Shown here piece by piece: positions 26,644 to 35,303 of a stretch of 64,000 nucleotides of DNA (positions are counted from its first letter, which is position 1; each line of letters opens with the position of its first letter). Location of the stretch: contig CAYNRG010000003.1 of assembly GCA_964399545.1 (NCBI GenBank), positions 62,001 through 126,000 of the forward strand. Direction: 5' to 3'. The notes beneath the pieces were generated by a model. The model made no database searches and had not been told where the DNA came from. It saw nothing but the letters and a program-made list of their open reading frames with translations. The DNA comes from CAYNRG01 sp964399545. Lineage in GTDB: Bacteria > Bacillota_I > Bacilli_A > Erysipelotrichales > Erysipelotrichaceae. The translations under genes and the position numbers were made by a program.

Positions 26644-27623
26644 TATCTTCCCCTCCTTAATTTATTCTCTGCCTGGAGTAATAAAAACAGAATAGAAAAT
26701 AAAAGTAAATTAAAAAATATCATAAACAACTGAATCTTAGTGAATGCAATCAAATCAATATAGTTGCTATTCAATACTTTTTCCATATATATAACCGCTA
26801 TATATGAAACAAAACTTAACTCTATCATCATAATTAAAAATTGTTTTATCCAGTCAACGTAAATTTTCTTTATCGTTCCACCAAATTTTTGATGAATCAG
26901 TACAACTTTCTTCATTTTCCATCCATAAACAAGAAACGTTGCTGCATATAAAGCTATTAGGGCAATAGTTGCAATACTTATAAACTGTTGATATCGGCCA
27001 TACAGGAATGAATTCAGAAAACTGCTAAAAATATCCGGTGATTGATATTTTTTTTCAACTAAAACAAAACCAACTTTTTCCAACTCTTTTCTAATTTCCA
27101 GAACTTCCTGTTTATTATCATTTCTTAAAAATATGCCTTCAATTTGATTGCTTTGTATCGCATATACATTTTTTAGTATTCTTACCTCTTTTGGAAGTGA
27201 TGATATCTCTAAACAATGGATAACCTCAACACCATCTACGTTACAATACAGAGAATTGACTACGCTTACATTATTCTCATTGCGATAATCCTCTTGAGAA
27301 AAATACCTGAACTTCGCAGGATAAGTCATTTTAGATGAATTATGATAGTACCTCATCGCTGGATCAAAAACTCCAATCACTGATGAATCATTGGTTTTCG
27401 CAACAAGTGTAGTATTCCTATATAAGTCAGGATTTATAACTTCACTAAAATCAAACTCTTCATTCTCTAAACTTTTAAACTCAATGTAATCAATACCTAG
27501 TCCATAAGGAAAATCTTTATCATTTGCCACAGTTCCTAATGAATAGTTCACAGTTAATAAAACTAGAAAACTTGCTATCAAGTACAATAAAATCAAGGGT
27601 AATTCTTTTTTTATTTTTTTCAT
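26643..27623 (-). CDS. FtsX/MacB-like ABC permease (first subunit)
   Basis: 326 residues beginning MKKIKKELPLILLYLIASFL: one N-terminal membrane segment, an extracytoplasmic domain to about 215, then three membrane segments ending in LLLQAENKLRRGR. Topology matches its neighbour at 25615. The gene lies 48 bp after the secreted protein gene. In operons of this kind such proteins handle export of, or immunity to, the adjacent secreted product. Confidence 0.7.
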   Translation of the reverse strand: MKKIKKELPLILLYLIASFLVLLTVNYSLGTVANDKDFPYGLGIDYIEFKSLENEEFDFSEVINPDLYRNTTLVAKTNDSSVIGVFDPAMRYYHNSSKMTYPAKFRYFSQEDYRNENNVSVVNSLYCNVDGVEVIHCLEISSLPKEVRILKNVYAIQSNQIEGIFLRNDNKQEVLEIRKELEKVGFVLVEKKYQSPDIFSSFLNSFLYGRYQQFISIATIALIALYAATFLVYGWKMKKVVLIHQKFGGTIKKIYVDWIKQFLIMMIELSFVSYIAVIYMEKVLNSNYIDLIAFTKIQLFMIFFNLLLFSILFLLLQAENKLRRGR

Positions 27624-27671
27624 ATTTTTTTCTGAAATGAAAAAAGAGAGCTTAAAGCTTAAATCACTTCC

Positions 27672-28100
27672 CTATTCTGTTAATTTTAGCGGCGCTTCTC
27701 CGCTAAGATATTTCAATCCTCGATTCCAATAAACTTCTGTTTTTGAACCAAAGTTCCACTTATCTTTTACCGTTATTTGAGATTTTCGGCTTACATTGTC
27801 CGTAGGTCCACTAGAGTATGCAGTTGTTGATGAAAAATCTCCTTGTACATTATAGGTTACTCTGGTCCAAGTAAAATAGTATATTCCCGGCGGGTGATAA
27901 CTGCCATTATAAATTTTATCCGTCCCTCTGACTGCTGCTGTCCCAATATAAGTATCCGCAAAGTAATTATCAGCATGCTCACTAGTCACAAACGTCCCAC
28001 TTGAAAATTTAAATAATGTAGTAACCGATGCATTTACTGTGGCAACTAGTGAAAAAGTTAAAACCACCATCAACAATATTCTTTTCATTGATTTTTTCAT
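27672..28100 (-). CDS. Secreted bacteriocin-like protein, first gene of exporter operon
   Basis: 142 residues beginning MKKSMKRILLMVVLTFSLVA, a Sec signal peptide cleaved near VNA-S. The mature part (about 117 residues) has no cysteine and is rich in Thr, Ser, Tyr and Gly, as expected for a small beta-sandwich (RVTYNVQGDFSSTTAYSSG region). The start is behind GAGGAGAATGAA. The operon order secreted protein, two FtsX-like permeases, ATPase is that of lactococcin 972-type bacteriocin loci, but the mature sequence does not show that family's signature as I know it, so the product may be a new bacteriocin or a transporter-linked surface protein. Confidence 0.6.
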   Translation of the reverse strand: MKKSMKRILLMVVLTFSLVATVNASVTTLFKFSSGTFVTSEHADNYFADTYIGTAAVRGTDKIYNGSYHPPGIYYFTWTRVTYNVQGDFSSTTAYSSGPTDNVSRKSQITVKDKWNFGSKTEVYWNRGLKYLSGEAPLKLTE

Positions 28101-28508
28101 TTCATTCTCCTCTACTTTCGTTTTTACTTTAGCTCTCCATTTTATAGAACACTCTTATTGAGTGAAACTATCTTTTTAATTAAACCTCCCTATGCTTCAC
28201 CTTACTTATACAATACTCCTAATTAGAAAAATTATACTGCCGATTTTAATTATATATTCTAAAAAAACAAAATTATTCAAAAATGTCTCTATTTACTCTT
28301 CAACATTAACTATACCTTTTATTGAGTTTATTTTAGCACTATTTTTAAATATTGTCAATCATATGCTTACCTACCTATTACCTTAAAAAGCAAAGTGAAG
28401 GAAAATTTCATTACAATACTTTAGGACATTGTGCAAAGAAACTTGAGAATTACATTTACTATGTTCTTAAAAATTCTAACAAAATTTTATTTTATAATAG
28501 TTAATTAT
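28101..28508. other. Gene-free AT-rich interval
   Basis: About 400 bp. It must contain the promoter of the 28.1-kb operon; a TATAAA-type -10 near 28140 on the minus strand is the best candidate. A hydrophobic plus-strand ORF (28192-28386) lacks a ribosome binding site and looks like an AT-rich artefact. No repeat or RNA gene is seen. Confidence 0.4.
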
Positions 28509-29003
28509 TCACTCATCTTGCATGTTCTTTTCATCATAAACTTTTTCCCCTAACTTTTTCTTGACAACTTCATAGTTGGTCTCCTTTGTTTGTACATGAA
28601 CAACTTTTTTGATATATTCCACTATCCATAATGGAATTTTTTTATTGATTTCTTCCTTAGATACCCATAAAAAATTGCAATGTTCATTGCTCAAAACTAT
28701 TTTCTCCTCTTTTACTTTTGAATAATAAGCTAATATCATTAGCTGCAAACCATCCTTTCTTACGATAGTTTGAACATCAAGCAAAGTAAATCTATCTAAA
28801 TTTAAAGATGTTTCTTCACGTACTTCTCTACTTATCGCATCGATTAAGGTTTCTCCATATTCTAACCTACCTCCTGGAATATCATACAGGCTTTCACTTC
28901 TATCATTTTTCGCTTCTTCTACACTTTTCTCTAAAATTAAGAATTCACTTTTTTCATTTTCTATTAAACACTTTACTGCTACGGCAATCTTTTCTCTTAT
29001 CAT
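28509..29003 (-). CDS. NUDIX hydrolase
   Basis: 164 residues with a complete Nudix box, GGRLEYGETLIDAISREVRE followed by ET (about residues 45-66). The start is ATG 29003, behind AGGAATTCCAAA and overlapping the stop of the lipoprotein relic by ATGA; a start at 29021 is possible but would overlap more. The C-terminal 30 residues are charged (VVKKKLGEKVYDEKNMQDE). Substrate unknown. It is translationally coupled to a broken lipoprotein gene, an odd pairing that suggests insertion into the array. Confidence 0.85.
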   Translation of the reverse strand: MIREKIAVAVKCLIENEKSEFLILEKSVEEAKNDRSESLYDIPGGRLEYGETLIDAISREVREETSLNLDRFTLLDVQTIVRKDGLQLMILAYYSKVKEEKIVLSNEHCNFLWVSKEEINKKIPLWIVEYIKKVVHVQTKETNYEVVKKKLGEKVYDEKNMQDE

Positions 29004-29490
29004 TTTGGAATTCCTATCCAAGTGCGCAAATAGTCTATATGAACTAATTTCTTTTCCAACTGCAAAACTTCAACATATGGTAAATCAATATTAGTATTTA
29101 ATAAGCAATATAGCTCTTGTTCTAATATAGTGTCCCTTGAATTAACGCGCTTATTATATAAATACGCCATTGTTGCACAACTACATCCACAAGTCATCAT
29201 TTCACAAGATTCACACTCTTCTATTTTAACATTTTCACCATTATTAAACTCTTCAGCAGTTCCATCAGAATAAGTAACCATACCATCTACTACTAGGTAA
29301 GACTCATCAACTTTATAGAGACCAATATTGACTTTACTATCTGGATTAGGTGTTGATGTAGGCTCTACCGCTATCTCTGTTGGTTCTGGTGTTTCTGTGA
29401 CTACAGGTGTTTCACTAAGTTGTGAATTGGTCTATTAGAACTACATCCCGCAACCCCTAAAATCATTAATACTACAAGCAATTTCTTCAT
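29000..29490 (-). pseudogene. Frameshifted lipoprotein with shared YKVDE domain and Cys-rich tail
   Basis: The ATG at 29490 begins MKKLLVVLMILGVAGCSSNR, a lipoprotein signal with lipobox GVAGC, but the frame ends about ten codons later. One base off, QLSETPVVTETPEPTEIAVE continues into GLYKVDESYLVVDGMVTYSD, the domain shared with lipoproteins 32235-32975 and 34243-35013. The C-terminal part is different: CESCEMMTCGCSCATMAYLY, six cysteines in about 15 residues, then IDLPYVEVLQLEKKLVHIDY. A member of the array inactivated by an indel near 29425. Its promoter module is intact at 29495-29548. Confidence 0.7.
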
Positions 29491-29494
29491 TCTA

Positions 29495-29548
29495 AATCAC
29501 TCTCCTTGCATATAGTATCCACAAGTTTACTCAATTAAACCATATCCC
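29495..29548 (-). promoter_or_regulatory. Lipoprotein promoter/leader module, copy B
   Basis: TGGTTT (29537-29542), 17-bp spacer, GATACT (29514-29519), then ATGCAAGGAGAGTGATTTAG to the ATG. Near-identical to copies C and D. The remaining 29549-29771 is gene-free. Confidence 0.6.
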
Positions 29549-29771
29549 CCATACCCTTTCACTATTCTCTTTTTTATCATATCTCATATGTATGTCTTGC
29601 AGTTTACTATAATCATCATTTATATAAATTTCATATTTTTTCTTTATACCTTTATTTTTAGTCGATAACTCGAAGAAGTCACTAAATTAATTCTCTATAA
29701 AAGATAGTATAGATTTTTATACAACACATTCAAAAGATAAATCTTCAAACGGAATCGGCTTTATTATTATT

Positions 29772-30463
29772 TTATGCTCCTCCAATTTCATGCTTTTTTC
29801 TCCATTCTTTTACATCATTGAATACCATTTGAGAAACTTCTATATTATTAAGCATATGCCTTCCCTTTTCATATTGCTTAACTTCTGCATCAACTTCATT
29901 TTCTAAAAATTTCATTAGCAAGTACAGTGAATCAATTTTTCTATTTAAATTATCATTTTCATCACAAAGCATTAAAGCTGATTCTATACTTTTTACTCTA
30001 TCTATGTAAAGAAGTGGTTGATAATAAATAATGCTTTTTAAAAATTTTTTATTAACAAAAATATCATTTATCGAAAATCTTTCACTTGGCTCAAAGACGT
30101 ACTGATATGCAATTCCACCATTTTTATTCATCCCAATATTTAATGCGATTGCACTCCCAATGAAAATGCAATGACATCTCTCTATATTTTCTGCAATCAA
30201 TATTAACATCCATGCGCCAAATGAAATTCCTACAAAAACCAATTCATCATAAGTTATATTATTAATCCGCTCTAAAACTCTTTCTACCCATTCATAAATA
30301 TTTTCATTTGCTATATAGTTCGTAGCATTTTTTTTGCATTCTACTAAGTAATCAAAAACTTCAATATCACAATCGCTAAATGCTAAGTATAGTGATTTGA
30401 AATTTTCCTCACCCACCTCCATTAATCCAAGACTAGGTAATATAACTACAGTAACTTTTTCAT
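29772..30463 (-). pseudogene. Alpha/beta-hydrolase-like protein, frameshifted in an A5 run
   Basis: The frame 29772-30422 carries VFVGISFGAWMLILIAENIE, a nucleophile-elbow-like GxSxG (about residue 60 of this part), and a late KGRHMLNN that could hold the catalytic His, so an alpha/beta-hydrolase fold is likely. The frame is open upstream to YEKVTVVILPSLGLMEVGEE but has no start codon there. The natural ATG at 30463, coupled to the kinase stop by ATGA, is followed by only five A; six would restore the protein start MKKVTVVILPSL. Inactivated, slip-prone, or a read error. Confidence 0.55.
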
Positions 30464-31212
30464 ACCGAACCTTCCTTAACTAGGTAACCAATCATTTTAT
30501 TAATTTCAATAATGTTCTCTGTTTGAAACTCCAGTAAAAATGCTAGAAAGCTCGAACCATAAAGATATTTATATGCTTTAACTATTTTTTCATCGACATC
30601 ATATAACTCCATAACTTGTTTTGTATAGCATTCATTTTCATCATTCTCTGTTAAAATTCTTGCACAATCCCATAAGGGATCCCCTAACATTGCTAACTCA
30701 AAGTCGAATAAAACAAAATCATCATTTTTTCTTCCAATATTATCGTTTCGAAAATCTCTATGAATTAAGGTAGTTTCAAAGTTTCTATCTAATACAATAT
30801 CTAAACACTTATCTATCTTGGTTATTAAATTAGCATCCACTTTAGATATCTGCCCTTTCCAAGATTTTGAACTTTCCTTAAGAAATTCTTCCCATTTTAC
30901 CTTACTATCTCTGCATTTGTATATTGAGTTCTTTGTAATTCTAGTTTCGCGATGAAATTCACTCGCAAATTTAATTAACTCTTCTGTGTTCAAATTTTTT
31001 TCTTTAGGACAATATTCAATTTCAAGAATTTGATTTTTATAATCAACTTTAAAAACCCGAGGTGCTAATACCTCTTTTTTAAGAAGTTTAAGAGTATCAT
31101 AAGCTCTTATTTCATTGTTAAATTTTTTAATTGAGCTAAAAGTCTTGATAATAGTTTGTTTATCTAAAAACACTGAATTTCGCGTATATAAACTTGATAA
31201 ATTTTTTTTCAT
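30460..31212 (-). CDS. Choline/aminoglycoside phosphotransferase family kinase
   Basis: 250 residues with the protein-kinase-like APH/ChoK catalytic loop LIHRDFRNDN (about 149-158; HxDxxxxN) and metal-binding VLFDFELAMLGDPLWD (about 166-181). APH, choline kinase and thiamine kinase share this pattern; the Brenner-like motif with DFELA followed by GDPLWDCA leans to choline/ethanolamine-type kinases. It is followed by the hydrolase-like gene (ATGA overlap) and preceded by two unrecognised genes. Could modify a head group, sugar or antibiotic; not decidable from sequence. Confidence 0.8.
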   Translation of the reverse strand: MKKNLSSLYTRNSVFLDKQTIIKTFSSIKKFNNEIRAYDTLKLLKKEVLAPRVFKVDYKNQILEIEYCPKEKNLNTEELIKFASEFHRETRITKNSIYKCRDSKVKWEEFLKESSKSWKGQISKVDANLITKIDKCLDIVLDRNFETTLIHRDFRNDNIGRKNDDFVLFDFELAMLGDPLWDCARILTENDENECYTKQVMELYDVDEKIVKAYKYLYGSSFLAFLLEFQTENIIEINKMIGYLVKEGSV

Positions 31213-31248
31213 ATTAATCCTCCGCTTTATTAAACTAAAAACTTACAT

Positions 31249-31473
31249 TTATAACAACTTAGATATACCTTCAATGTATTTAATATCAAAAATACTTGAA
31301 AATTCCTTAGTAGTAAAGGAATTTTCGCGAAGAAGATCACTCTCATTTACTCCAGCTCCCAAAAATATAGTTTTTTCATCTATGTATCCCATATCTTCTA
31401 AAATTTTTACCTTGCTTACGTTACTTTCTTTTATTTCCAAATAATTATATTCTCCCTTTACCCTTTCAATCAT
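31249..31473 (-). CDS. Short protein of unknown function (74 aa)
   Basis: Beginning MIERVKGEYNYLEIKESNVS; mixed charged and hydrophobic with a glycine-containing segment KTIFLGAGVNESDLLRENSF. No family is recognised. It sits between the 236-residue unknown protein and the kinase in what looks like one minus-strand operon, and is short enough to be the remaining part of a larger enzyme. Confidence 0.45.
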   Translation of the reverse strand: MIERVKGEYNYLEIKESNVSKVKILEDMGYIDEKTIFLGAGVNESDLLRENSFTTKEFSSIFDIKYIEGISKLL

Positions 31474-31503
31474 ATAGTTGAATTGAAATTTTTGATTTTC
31501 TAT

Positions 31504-32214
31504 CTAGTTAATTAAAAGATTAAACGAATCTCCATATTTTTCTTTTATCCTCTCTAAAATCGCTGTATTAACTCGCTTATTTATTATTGTGTCATAAACG
31601 AAATCAAAAAGTTTTTTATTATTTAGATTCTGATTAATATCACTAGCTCTTTTTTTACATTGCTCCAATAAAGAGCTATCCTCCAAAAAAGGAATTAGCG
31701 AAAATACAAGCAATTGCAAATCAATTGATTTTCCTAAAACTACTTCATTATAAGCTTTAAAAATTAAAATCCATGCATCATCAATTTTACTCATTGGCTT
31801 TAACCCTATTAACTGATTATATTCCTTAAAGATATCAACTGAATTAACATTCCCCGCAACTTTAGGGTGAACATCTATAATTGAGTCTGTAAAATACATC
31901 TTGTTTTGTTTAAATATTCTGTAACGATTCAGTATTCTTAAAGGCAATTCTGATAACTTCTCATGGTGAATTTCATCCATTATAACTTTCTTTGTGAATG
32001 AAAATAACTCATAGTTGTTCTCTTCCAGTTTATTAATTTCATTAATTGATACTTTTTTTTCATTGCCGTATGCATCAAATACAAACTGGCCATAACCAAT
32101 ATCAGAGAATATCTTTTTGATTTGTTCTTTTGAGCACTTGGGTTGCATTAAAATATCCATATCTATTATTTTTTTCCTTTTTGATAGTTCATCATTTTCC
32201 CTCTTTCTTTCCAT
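31504..32214 (-). CDS. Unknown protein (about 236 aa), possible nucleotidyltransferase-like
   Basis: Beginning MERKRENDELSKRKKIIDMD; the second Met (MDILMQPKCSKEQ) could be the real start since no strong ribosome binding site precedes the first. The stretch KMYFTDSIIDVHPKVAG (about 110-126) recalls the strand-Asp-x-His pattern of minimal nucleotidyltransferases, but this is weak. The C-terminal half is helical and charged. It heads a small operon with a 74-residue protein, a choline/APH-type kinase and a hydrolase-like protein; together they could modify a small molecule. Confidence 0.5.
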   Translation of the reverse strand: MERKRENDELSKRKKIIDMDILMQPKCSKEQIKKIFSDIGYGQFVFDAYGNEKKVSINEINKLEENNYELFSFTKKVIMDEIHHEKLSELPLRILNRYRIFKQNKMYFTDSIIDVHPKVAGNVNSVDIFKEYNQLIGLKPMSKIDDAWILIFKAYNEVVLGKSIDLQLLVFSLIPFLEDSSLLEQCKKRASDINQNLNNKKLFDFVYDTIINKRVNTAILERIKEKYGDSFNLLIN

Positions 32215-32234
32215 AATAAAAGGTGAATATTATT

Positions 32235-32975
32235 TCATCTAAACGTAAATAAATGTGGGTTAAAGGAATCTCCGTCAATAGCACCCCACCATAATGCGTA
32301 GGGTCTACCATTAACATCATCCCCATATGCCTCATCATAAAATCCCTTTAAATAATCATATTCTTTAATTCTCCAAATATAATAAGTTTGCTCTCCATCA
32401 ATTATTCTAAATGAATCATTCAGTTCATATCCTTTTGGAAGATGTGTTGAGTACCTATAAATCAAATACGGTATTTTTCTTCCATCTATATCCAACATTT
32501 CAATCCCAAATACTCCATCCATTAAATCAACAACCACCTCACTGCTTTGCACAAAATTATAGTTTTCAGGTATATCCACTTTCACCGCTACATTCATAAC
32601 ATCACTTATATTTTCTCTATAGAACGGATATTCATTTTGCAGCGCATCTTCTTTCGTTCGCACAAATCTGTTCCTATCCTCTACAATGAGTTGATATAAC
32701 CTAAATACATTGTTGCCTGATCCATCTAGTGAATACACTTCTTCTCCATTACTAAACTCTTCAGTACTTCCATCAGGATAGGTTACCACTCCATCTACAA
32801 CAGGATAATATTCATCAACTTTATATAAATCAATGTTTATCTTGCTTTCAGTAAAATCTTCGTTAGTACCCTCTGTTGGTTCTGGGTCTGGTGTTCCACC
32901 TCGTTGTGGTTCTGTTCTTTTTGAACTACATCCCACAACTCCTAAAATCATTAATAGCACAAGTAATTTCTTCAT
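32235..32975 (-). CDS. Lipoprotein with YKVDE domain
   Basis: 246 residues beginning MKKLLVLLMILGVVGCSSKR (lipobox GVVGC), then a Pro/Glu/Thr linker, then INIDLYKVDEYYPVVDGVVT (about 45-65) shared almost exactly with 34243-35013 and recognisable in 29000-29490. The C-terminal half contains LPKGYELNDSFRIIDGEQTY and WRIKEYDYLKGF, also shared with the second copy. No known domain. The promoter/leader module (copy C) lies directly upstream, and the gene follows a phage lysin, the position of lysogenic-conversion genes. Confidence 0.75.
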   Translation of the reverse strand: MKKLLVLLMILGVVGCSSKRTEPQRGGTPDPEPTEGTNEDFTESKINIDLYKVDEYYPVVDGVVTYPDGSTEEFSNGEEVYSLDGSGNNVFRLYQLIVEDRNRFVRTKEDALQNEYPFYRENISDVMNVAVKVDIPENYNFVQSSEVVVDLMDGVFGIEMLDIDGRKIPYLIYRYSTHLPKGYELNDSFRIIDGEQTYYIWRIKEYDYLKGFYDEAYGDDVNGRPYALWWGAIDGDSFNPHLFTFR

Positions 32976-32983
32976 TCTAAATC

Positions 32984-33033
32984 ACTCTCCTTGTATATAG
33001 TATACACAAGTTTTCTAAATTACACCATATTAA
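32984..33033 (-). promoter_or_regulatory. Lipoprotein promoter/leader module, copy C
   Basis: TGGTGT (33022-33027), 17-bp spacer, TATACT (32999-33004); the -10 and SD lie within an inverted repeat CTTGTGTATA / TATATACAAG that has one mismatch. AAGGAGAGTGATTTAGA leads to the ATG at 32975. Confidence 0.6.
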
Positions 33034-33056
33034 CCACATCCTTTCAGAAACATACT

Positions 33057-34164
33057 TTAATCTTTAATCCAATAACAAGTGCTATCGTATTGGGAATATC
33101 CTTCAACACCTTGATAGCGAACCTTAGCCCATTGGTATCCATCAGATGCAATATTCCCAAAGTATAGTATCTTTGCTTTTCCTCCTATTGGACACAATGC
33201 CCTCTGTGATCCATTTGGCGCAGATGACCGAAGTCTAAATGCTGACTTTGTTGCATATAAATAGAGCGTCTTACTGCACGCTCCACTTAATGTATAACAA
33301 TTCTTCGTATCCAATTGAGAATATCCTAGAACACAACCCTTTGATGTTACATAGGTCACTTGAACCCATTGATATCCCTCTGACTGGATTCCTAGGAATT
33401 TTAATATTTCTGCTTTCCCTCCTATTGGAACTAGTGCTAATTGAGTTCCAATAACTGGTGAAAATCGAATTCTAAACGCTGATTTAGTTGCATTTAGATA
33501 GCATCCACTTAACTCTGTTGATGGTGGAGTTCCTCCTACTGTTCTACTTGTCACTGTTTCCATTGTATAACCATTCAATTTGTACTTCTCTCCTTCGTAA
33601 TGGACTCCCTTTAATCTAAAAAATATCTGATGTGGGAATAATGATACATTGTTTTTAAATCTTCTTATTGCTGTACCGCCAGGATAACTAGTTTCACGAT
33701 CACTTTCATTTCTAACCCATCCATCAGCAACCTCGATATGAACATGTGCACCAAAAGAATCATCTATATAGTTTCCTCTTCCCCCCCTCGTAGTAACAAG
33801 TTTCTCCTGTTTTAAAAATAGGATTTTTATCCAATCGAGTATATAAATCCAATTCTTTCATTTTGTCACTATTCATATGTGCGAACATGAACGTAAGAAC
33901 ACGTTCTTCACCATTTTCACACTTTACTTTTGCTGGATTACCTGCGCTATCACAAGTTCCAAATGCTACGCTATTTGCGCGTTCATGAATCCATAAAATT
34001 TTCATGGTTGTTGGTGCATATAATGGCTTATTCGCAGTGCCAGTTCCTGCATTATCAATCGCCTTACACCCATCTGTTGTTCCAGTATACCAGCGATGAG
34101 ACGTTGTTCCATTATGTCTTTGACTAATATTAATCTCATTCATTGGATAAATTGCATATTCCAT
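33057..34164 (-). pseudogene. Phage-type endolysin (M23-like peptidase plus two SH3b repeats), frameshifted in G7
   Basis: The N-terminal part (34164-33760) begins MEYAIYPMNEINISQRHNGT and has YAPTTMKILWI and FMFAHMNS; after the tract CGAGGGGGGGAAG (33784-33792) the other frame gives GNYIDDSFGAHVHIEVADGW, the HxH end of an M23 peptidase. Two SH3b-like repeats follow (KSAFRIRFSP..GGKAEILK and KSAFRLRSSA..GGKAKILY), ending CYWIKD. Six G instead of seven would fuse the frames into about 368 residues. It sits between phage tail genes and lipoproteins, as expected for a lysis gene. Inactive as read, unless the G run varies. Confidence 0.75.
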
Positions 34165-34194
34165 ATTTTAATTCCTCATCTTTCTTTTTTTCAT

Positions 34195-34219
34195 TTAAAA
34201 AGCAAGCCAATGGCTTGCG
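34195..34219 (-). terminator. Intrinsic terminator after lipoprotein 34243-35013
   Basis: GCAAGCCA / TGGCTTGC inverted repeat followed on the minus strand by CTTTTT. It separates the lipoprotein from the downstream lysin gene. Confidence 0.7.
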
Positions 34220-34242
34220 GTAATACTTGTTCAATAATCTCT

Positions 34243-35013
34243 TTACTTCCACGCAGGATCATAAACTTCAAATCCCATGCCCGATTCAATATACCAATGT
34301 ATAATGTATTGCCGTTGTGTGGCGCCTGGTATTGTTACCCACTCCATCTCATTAAATTCATTGATATTATCGTAATCCTTAATTCGCCAAAGATAGTAGC
34401 TTGTTTTGTCTGTCGAAATACGAAACGATTCATTTATCTCATATCCTTTTGGAATATAATTGCTGTAGCGATAAACAACATACGGGATTTTATCTCCACT
34501 TTTATTTTCAAAATCAATCCCAAAGACACCATCAATAATCCCTGCATCTTTATTCGTACTCTCCTCAAATGAAAATCCTTCTGGTAGCGTTTCATAAACC
34601 CATACAGGTAAATTTTCATTTACAAGAACAAGCCGATAACAATCTGGTGAGTAGCAATCAGGTTCTTTTGTAAATCGCTCAATAGTATCTTGCGAAAATC
34701 GTGTCTCATATAAATAAACATCATTTTCACCATTTGCATCTACATCAATATCTAAATATGCCGAGTTTGTAAACTCCTCTGTACTTCCATCCGGGTAAGT
34801 TACTACTCCATCCACAACAGGATAATATTCATCAACTTTGTATAAATCGATATCAATTTTACTTTCTTTAAAGTCAGATTCTGATGGTTCAACCACTACT
34901 TCGGTCTCTTCTGGCTTTTGTGTTGACTCTGGTGTCATTGTTATCTCTCCGCCTTGTTGCGTTGTACACCCAACCATTCCTAAAGCCAAAAATACTATAA
35001 ACAATCTTTTCAT
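34243..35013 (-). CDS. Lipoprotein with YKVDE domain, paralog of 32235-32975
   Basis: 256 residues from ATG 35013 (MKRLFIVFLALGMVGCTTQQ; lipobox GMVGC). A Thr/Glu/Pro linker leads to IDIDLYKVDEYYPVVDGVVT and TYPDGSTEEF, nearly identical to the other copy; LPEGFSFEE and IPKGYEINESFRISTDKTSY with WRIKDYD follow. The middle part, with CYSPDCYRLVL, is not shared, so the two genes are mosaics of conserved and variable blocks. Start: GGAGAGTGATTTT precedes ATG 35013. It follows a lysin-tail relic, duplicating the lysin-lipoprotein order seen downstream. Confidence 0.75.
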   Translation of the reverse strand: MKRLFIVFLALGMVGCTTQQGGEITMTPESTQKPEETEVVVEPSESDFKESKIDIDLYKVDEYYPVVDGVVTYPDGSTEEFTNSAYLDIDVDANGENDVYLYETRFSQDTIERFTKEPDCYSPDCYRLVLVNENLPVWVYETLPEGFSFEESTNKDAGIIDGVFGIDFENKSGDKIPYVVYRYSNYIPKGYEINESFRISTDKTSYYLWRIKDYDNINEFNEMEWVTIPGATQRQYIIHWYIESGMGFEVYDPAWK

Positions 35014-35020
35014 AAAATCA

Positions 35021-35063
35021 CTCTCCTTGTGTATAGTATACACAAGAAGTCTATCTTACACCA
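35021..35063 (-). promoter_or_regulatory. Lipoprotein promoter/leader module, copy D, with perfect palindrome
   Basis: TGGTGT (35058-35063), 17-bp spacer, TATACT (35035-35040). A perfect inverted repeat CTTGTGTATA / TATACACAAG with one central base (35026-35046) spans the -10 and reaches into the ribosome binding site, so it may be an operator or an RNA hairpin that hides the SD. Confidence 0.65.
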
Positions 35064-35091
35064 TATCAACCACCCCTTTCAGAAATATACT

Positions 35092-35283
35092 TTAATCTTT
35101 AATCCAATAACAAGTGCTATCGTATTGGGAATACCCTTCGACATCAATAATCGATTGATTCAATCCATTAATAGCATTTTTGTTTTCAATGTTTATTTCA
35201 ACTCGAGTTGTTGATTCTTCTCTTAAACTTTCTGGTGTTACATCACTAACTTGAGCTAGTATCGTTGATATACTACATTCTTA
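35092..35283 (-). pseudogene. Phage protein fragment fused to a lysin C-terminal tail
   Basis: An open frame without a start reads ISTILAQVSDVTPESLREES and then abruptly VEGYSQYDSTCYWIKD, which is the exact end of the lysin at 33057-34164. About 60 bp around the lysin end and the following intergenic DNA are nearly identical at 33010-33110 and 35050-35150, so a duplication placed a second lysin tail upstream of the second lipoprotein. Confidence 0.6.
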
Positions 35284-35303
35284 TTTCTTTCATATTTTTT
35301 ATC

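Noticed and set aside
28192..28386. Hydrophobic plus-strand ORF of 64 codons
   Set aside because: No SD, AT-rich composition gives Ile/Leu/Tyr by chance, and it lies in the likely promoter region of the opposite operon.
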